Shown one piece after another: positions 58,930-64,000 of a stretch of DNA of 64,000 nucleotides. The DNA comes from Carallia brachiata (taxonomy: Eukaryota; Streptophyta; Magnoliopsida; Malpighiales; Rhizophoraceae): assembly GCA_021464245.1 (NCBI GenBank), contig JADCRB010000019.1, forward strand, positions 2,895,130 to 2,959,129, written 5' to 3'. Every line of letters begins with the position of its first letter. The stretch's first letter is position 1. Position numbers and translations under genes: made by a program. The notes under the pieces were generated by a model. It ran no database searches, was not told where the DNA came from, and saw only the letters and a list, made by a program, of their open reading frames with translations.

Positions 58930-59439
58930 ATGAAGCGCCCGCTTGAGTGTGAGGATCGGAACGGAGATGCTCCGGCAGCCGGAGACGGTATTAAGATGAA
59001 GAAAGTGAAGCAAGAAGGCGGGGAAGGAGGACAAGAAGTGGAAGAAGAAGGAACTGGGTTTGTGAATTTGGACGACAACTTGCTGTTTGAGGTGTTGAAG
59101 CATGTGGATGCGAGGACCCTGGGCAGGGCCGCCTGCGTCAGCAAGCATTGGCAGCGGACCGTCCAGGACGAGCGGCTCTGGGAGCTGATCTGCACTAGGC
59201 ACTGGGCTAACATCGGCTGCGGCAACCAGCAGCTGAGATCTGTAGTCCTTGCTCTCGGCGGGTTTCGTCGCCTCCACTCTCAGTACCTCTGGCCTCTCTC
59301 CAAGCCCCAATCGGCTGCCTCCAGCTCTTCCTCTTCTTCTTCTTCTTCGTCCTTTTCTTTTTTGTCGTCCAAGGACAAGGTCCATCTATCCTTGTCTCTG
59401 CTTTCGATTCGGTACTACGAGAAGATGAAATTTCAGTAA
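58930..59439 (+). CDS. GID2: F-box protein GID2/SLEEPY1 (169 aa)
   Basis: This is the substrate-recognition subunit of the SCF ubiquitin ligase that marks DELLA repressors for degradation when gibberellin binds its receptor; it acts in the nucleus. The single exon starts MKRPLECEDRNGDAP. The F-box (about residues 44-90) has LDDNLLFEVLKHVDARTL and ERLWELICTRHWA, near-identical in style to the family. The C-terminal GGF motif (LALGGFRRLH, about 108-117) and LSL motif (VHLSLSLLSIRYYEKMKF) needed for DELLA contact are both present. Between them lies a run of 11 serines encoded by TCTTCC/TCTTCT repeats, an unusual low-complexity insertion likely to vary in length. Intronless and of normal size. 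The 5' leader is C-rich (58846-58929). No defect was seen. Confidence 0.95.
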   Translation: MKRPLECEDRNGDAPAAGDGIKMKKVKQEGGEGGQEVEEEGTGFVNLDDNLLFEVLKHVDARTLGRAACVSKHWQRTVQDERLWELICTRHWANIGCGNQQLRSVVLALGGFRRLHSQYLWPLSKPQSAASSSSSSSSSSSFSFLSSKDKVHLSLSLLSIRYYEKMKFQ

Positions 59440-62245
59440 CGGAGGCCGATGGAATTGGATTTAGTATTATGAAATTCAATTACATATGAGAGACTACGTG
59501 TAGTTATTATTAACGTTTTTATATTTTTAAGTCTTGTCTTTTTTATTGTCTTTTCTAAATTAGGCCTGCGATTTTCTTGTTTTAATTTTTATTTCTTTTT
59601 TTCTTCCCCTTCTTCGCCTGGCTTGTTGTACTTAATCTTGGTTCTTACTAATTAGAACTGTACTATCTGCAACTTTTAATGCAAAATGAATGGATTGTGT
59701 TTACCATTCTCCTTGTAATCTAAGTCCGTGTACGGACTTGTGTGTTTTTGGTTGATAAAGATTAGATTAGATCAGATTGTGACCGATTTTTAAATTCGAG
59801 ATCTTCAATTCTGAACAATTAAACTATAGCTATTGGTGATTAGATTTGATCTGTTGTTGTGAAAGCTGAAGCTCCTGGGAAGGACGATTCCACATAGTTA
59901 TATTGGCAGTCGGTAGTGCTGCTACTTTCCTTTTAAGAGATATGAAAGGGAGCAGCATTAATGAGGTTTTATTGGCCGAAGCAGGCACGTCTTGACTTTT
60001 GTGTTGGAACCTGTACTATACAAATGGCTGTGTTTTTGTCTTTATTTTCCGTGTTTTCCCGTTGGCTTAATGCAATTGACCTGAATACTTGGAAATTTTG
60101 CTATTGAACATTTTTTTTTTCCTGCCAAAATTCGTTCTGCAAAATTTATTTCTTGGTTTTACTTTTGTCAGTATGTGACATGTGGTGGTGTCTGCAAACT
60201 GCAATTGACCGCCGTTGGACCATGTATTGCACGAAAGAAATAAAATAAATAAATAAATAAATAAATTCTCCTGTGGCGGAATGGGAAAAAAAAAAAATTG
60301 ATTTTTTTTTTTTTTTTTTCTTTCTTTTCGTGATCAGAACCGGTGGTTTAAGGGTCAATATGGGCGAGGTTCATGCACTAATCCCGGCTCTTGCTCCCAA
60401 TGGGCATGCGTCCGGAATCCAGATGGTGGATAAAAAAATTCGATCTATTGAAGCTTTTAGGTCCAAGCCCAATACGCAAACCCTTTGCAAGCGTCTGTGC
60501 ATTCGGACAAATAATTAATAATTTGAGAGTGTAATTGTGCCCTGGAGGTTTCTGTCATTTGAGGAATAGCCTAATATAGTGATATTAAAAAATTTGCGTC
60601 AAAATTTAAAACATGTCAAGTTTGCAATTGATTAGATGTAGAAAAAACTAAAAAGGGAATTGTGTTCCCTGTAGCAATTTACATGCCATAAGCTCTTTAA
60701 TAAAATTAAAAGAAAACGCTTTTCTTTTTTTGACAAAATAAGCTCACTTTATCATTTTTAAATAAGTTAAATACATTAAACTCTTAGTAGCTAGTTTGGA
60801 AGTTTTGTGTTTTACTCTCTTGTAATTTTAATTTAGATATTAAACTCTTTTATAATTTTTAATATTTGTAATTTACCTCTTTAACTAAAGTTCTGTTAAA
60901 TCTATTAATAGAAATTGACTAAAATTATATCATTTTGTAATTGTTAACTTTTATTTCTCTTCTAAAATTATATAAATATATTATATATCTCTCAAATTGA
61001 ACTTTAGTGCATATTTGAGGTGCATTCCACGTTACGTCCTTCACAATCTTTGTTTTTTTTTTTTTAGTGTACTGTGTATGTTGTTGTAAAGGTGATTAAG
61101 GCAGTATTTATGGTCAATTTCTACATAAAGATATGATGAAATTCTCATGATCATAAAACAATGTAGTTCTAACATATTTTTATTAATAAATTTAACGAAT
61201 TGCTATCAGGAGGTAAATTTTAAAAATTAAAAACCACAAAAACATTTAATGCTTCAATTAAAACTATAAAAAAGTAAAATACAAAACAACTCAATCACAA
61301 GAAGAATGCATTTAACCCTTTTCAAATTGTTAGATGGCAAGTGGCCAATTACCATCGATTTGCTTGAAAAAAAAAAAGAAAAAGAAAAACCCAATTTAAC
61401 TGTTACAAAAGACAAAATAAACTTGTTCAAAAAAAAAAATCAAAATAATTATAAAATTTCCCTGCTCGATCGCATTGACCAAACCATATGGAATCCAGGG
61501 AAATTTGAAATCAGCTGTTTGCCTTTCACTCCTTTCTCTCATCATTCCAATTGTGGTCATATTTTAGCAGCGGGATTTCATCCGTAGTAAACTCCCCGCA
61601 TACATAGTTTGAATAAAAAATTTGTAGACCTCATATAAAAAGGAAATGGGAAGGAACATATTAGACCTTTTGTTAGATTTCTTTGTCCATTTGTAGTGAT
61701 CGGGCGATTAAATAAAGGAATAATGCATCCAAACTAATGAGTAATGTTTTTTTTTTTTGTAATTAAGTGTTTATTTTTTATTTTTTTTTTTTTGTAAGCA
61801 ACCAAATTCTGAAGCACCAAAAAAAATTTTGGTAAGTAAGGTGTTCTCAATGATATTCTCATATTTATTTTTACGCAAGCGATTAGGCAGAAAAAAAAGC
61901 CCATTTGTCTGGTCGGTGGGCGGAATTTTAGAAGGCAAAAAAGGTAGGAGAAAAGTGGAAAGGAAACACCGACGAACGTTGTCAAACGACAAGATTTTCA
62001 GGTTTTTCTGTTGGATTGATTTCAATCTGTTGGCTAGAAGCCATAGTTCAATGCACCACGTGTTTAATTGGGGTGCCTTCCAAACATTCTTCCTTAACAA
62101 ATCTAAGTTTTTCCACCACTAATATTATTGAATTATAATTCAATTAGTACTGAAATGAGTCACAACCGGATCCAATTAACCATTCAGGCCTAATTAGTAC
62201 ATTAGAAAAGGCTTCCCTTATGTCGCTGCATGCAGACTGCAAAGC
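59440..62245. other. Spacer between GID2 and repeat-peptide gene
   Basis: The GID2 3' UTR comes first. An AAAT microsatellite lies near 60238-60266 and a T-run near 60303-60320. The remainder is A/T-rich with short frames lacking domains (for example 61306-61587 and 61829-62122). No gene was recognised. Confidence 0.45.
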
Positions 62246-62247
62246 AC

Positions 62248-62255
62248 TATATATT
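62248..62255 (+). promoter_or_regulatory. TATA box of repeat-peptide gene
   Basis: TATATATT follows GCAAAGCAC about 111 bp before the ATG at 62366. It predicts transcription from about 62280 and a leader of about 85 nt. Confidence 0.5.
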
Positions 62256-62365
62256 GGAGACCAGGCAGCACCCATCGTCAACATCAAGTGACACAAAAAA
62301 CTTGCAGAGAACATTAGCTCTCAGCTCATCGATTCATTTTTTGAACCTTCAGTGAATTGCTATTC

Positions 62366-62779
62366 ATGGCTGGAAGTTTCAAGTCCTTTAGCTTCATTGT
62401 TCTTTTGCTTATTGTAGGCTCCAAATTTTCCAATTCGGAAGCTCGTCTTCTAGTGTCTGCAGGCTCACATGAGCATGGCTCCATCAACAAAGGGATTGAT
62501 ATTTTCTTTGATGGGTTATTTGGAGGGATTAAATCCGGCGGTCCAAGCTCCGCAGGTGGCCACATGTACGCTGATGGGGAAATTCTAGGAGAGATCAAGC
62601 ATTCTGGTCCAACCCCTGGTCAGGGAAACTATTACACAACCAGTAGTAGTGCTGAAATTCTTGGAGGAATCAAGAACTCCGATCCAAGCCCTGGCCAAGG
62701 AAACTCTTACACTACCAAGGCTACTCAGACTCTTGGAGGAATCAAGAACTCTGGTACAAGCCCTGGTAGCGGACACTAA
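62366..62779 (+). CDS. Secreted precursor with four SGP/PGxGH-like repeats (137 aa)
   Basis: This is a putative multi-peptide signal precursor related to the PIP/CEP/IDA group. The signal peptide is residues 1 to about 26 (FSFIVLLLIVGSKFSNSEA). Four C-terminal repeats follow: GGIKSGGPSSAGGHMY (53-68), GEIKHSGPTPGQGNYY (75-90), GGIKNSDPSPGQGNSY (100-115) and GGIKNSGTSPGSGH (124-137, exactly at the C-terminus). The shared pattern is G-x-I-K-(N/H/S)-S/G-G/D-P/T-x-x-x-G-x-G/H. SGP plus a final GSGH resembles PIP-like peptides, and SPGxGH resembles CEP peptides; assignment is between the two. Lys before each core is a plausible processing point. Single exon; ATG at 62366 is the first in frame after the TATA box. 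Receptor and product are unknown. Confidence 0.72.
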   Translation: MAGSFKSFSFIVLLLIVGSKFSNSEARLLVSAGSHEHGSINKGIDIFFDGLFGGIKSGGPSSAGGHMYADGEILGEIKHSGPTPGQGNYYTTSSSAEILGGIKNSDPSPGQGNSYTTKATQTLGGIKNSGTSPGSGH

Positions 62780-64000
62780 AATCGGCCACCACCATCAGCG
62801 GCTTACTTAAGTGCCTTTTGGATTTGTTTGATTCATTTGATTTATTCAGTTTCTTTGACTAGAATTTATTAATTTCTAGAGTTGTGTAATGCAGAACCAA
62901 ATTACAATAAATCTGTCTCATTTTGTAAGAATCTTACGAATGAAAATAATGTACTACGATTAATCGATTGTTTTTCTTAGTTTTGCATGCCCTCCACGCA
63001 ACTGCGTATGCTATCTTCCGCATATTCCCCATATTTCGGCCAAGATAAATGTAAAATTAATTTAACGGGTTCGAAGTCTATAAGGACCATTGTTTGCGCT
63101 ATGATGTTTCTCATGTTTGGATTGGAATTCAAGGAAGGGAAGATAGTATAAGAAAGCACTGTTATATTTTCAGAGAAAAAAAGATGCTCATAAAAGTGCT
63201 CGAATACAATTGTCTACATTTAATATGCAACTGTCTGTATTTCAAATGCAACTGTCTGCATTTCAAGTACAATTAAGTATAAGAAGAAAAATATATTAAT
63301 TTTTAGTTGCACTTAAAATTCAGACAGTTATATATTAAATTCGAACAGTTGTATTCAGACGCTTTTTCGAATCTCTTTTTCTTCATAAATCTAATTTTTT
63401 CTAAATTCAAAACGCTCATTTTAACAAAGTGTTTTACGCAAGACTTCTACACTATAGATATGGGAGCTAAGTCATAATAGAATATCCTTACCATTATTGA
63501 GAGACTTGCCCTTTAATTCAAAATATTGATTATCAACACCAAATGTCTAAGTGCCTGACCATTTGGATTCATTATTCTAGTCGAGCTGAGGGATGAACCT
63601 ACACGGGGGCTAGAGGGGAAATTGCCCCTTCCTCCATGCAAATTGCCCTCTATTCTCTATAATTACTCAGTTGCCCTATGTAAATTGCCTCCTTGCCGCC
63701 TCTCTTCCCTAATTTGTCGCCTTGCCCTATGTAAATTTTTTAATGCATAAGTTTTTTTTTTTTTTTTTTTTTTTTGTTTTTTAAGTTTTCCTGACTTTCT
63801 ATTTATATATATATTTGTTCTCCTTTAAAAAATTCTCCCAGATCGAGGTGCACTACATAATTTTTTTTTTGGCACATCGGAACGGAATTTTTTCCTCGTA
63901 TTTTACTTCAACTATATTTTAATGCAAGCCATCATCAAGTGATCCTTAAGACCTATTGATCAAATCAACTCCGTCATTTGATATGCGGTAAATTCTTTAT
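62780..64000. other. 3' flank and repeat-rich window end
   Basis: The peptide gene's 3' UTR comes first. Near 63215-63275, AACTGTCTGCATTTCAA and close variants repeat three times. At 63585-63745, AGGGATGAACCTACACGGGG and GGGGAAATTGCCCC resemble hAT-element text like the right end of the 13734 element. GCCCTATGTAAATT is repeated at about 63672 and 63724. A long T-run lies near 63752-63780. No gene was seen. Confidence 0.4.

Noticed and set aside
58833..59385. Long minus-strand open frames opposite GID2
   Set aside because: They mirror the GC-rich GID2 coding strand, have low-complexity Arg/Ser content and match no domain.
1..64000. CRISPR arrays, operons, rRNA and tRNA genes
   Set aside because: No regular spacer-repeat array, polycistronic layout, rRNA text or cloverleaf was recognised; the only tRNA-like signal is the copia primer-binding site.

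Overview
This is nuclear DNA from a flowering plant, almost certainly a eudicot. Genes have GT-AG introns in very AT-rich spacers full of transposon debris, and the recognisable genes are plant-specific: A3 cyclin, CLE and PIP-type peptide hormones, CYP81 and CYP701A P450s, WPP-domain protein, and the GID2/SLY1 F-box. I cannot name the species.

Layout. 1-2.2 kb: dispersed repeats and an RNase H relic. 2.3-4.2 kb (+): intact A3-type cyclin, 8 exons, 371 aa. 7.25-7.5 kb (+): CLE peptide precursor. 7.5-16.3 kb: spacer with a 565-bp hAT element, a 30-bp-stem hairpin, an unidentified decayed coding segment and a foldback element. 16.4-18.7 kb (+): intact CYP81-type P450, 506 aa. 19.6-21.3 kb: a broken copy of its intron, second exon and downstream flank. 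22.25-27.0 kb (-): full-length Ty1/copia retrotransposon, LTRs identical by eye, 5-bp target duplication, frameshifted pol. 27.5-30.6 kb (-): intact ent-kaurene oxidase (CYP701A), 8 exons, 515 aa. 30.7-39.4 kb: AT-rich spacer. 39.4-41.1 kb (+): CYP81 pseudogene with three reading-frame breaks. 41.65-43.2 kb: older P450 relic split by a 1,063-bp insertion with a perfect 8-bp target duplication. 44.4-44.9 kb (+): WPP-domain (MAF1-like) gene with one frame-breaking base. 49.4-49.7 kb (-): PIP1-type secreted peptide precursor. 53.3-54.1 kb: poly(A)-tailed retroposon. 58.9-59.4 kb (+): GID2/SLY1 F-box gene. 62.4-62.8 kb (+): secreted precursor with four SGP/PGxGH-like repeats.

How the genes relate. 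Eukaryotic neighbours need not work together, and no metabolic cluster is shown here. The window does hold one gibberellin synthesis gene (ent-kaurene oxidase) and one gibberellin response gene (GID2), about 28 kb apart. It also holds a decay series of CYP81 copies (intact, truncated, frameshifted, relic), and three unrelated secreted-peptide genes.
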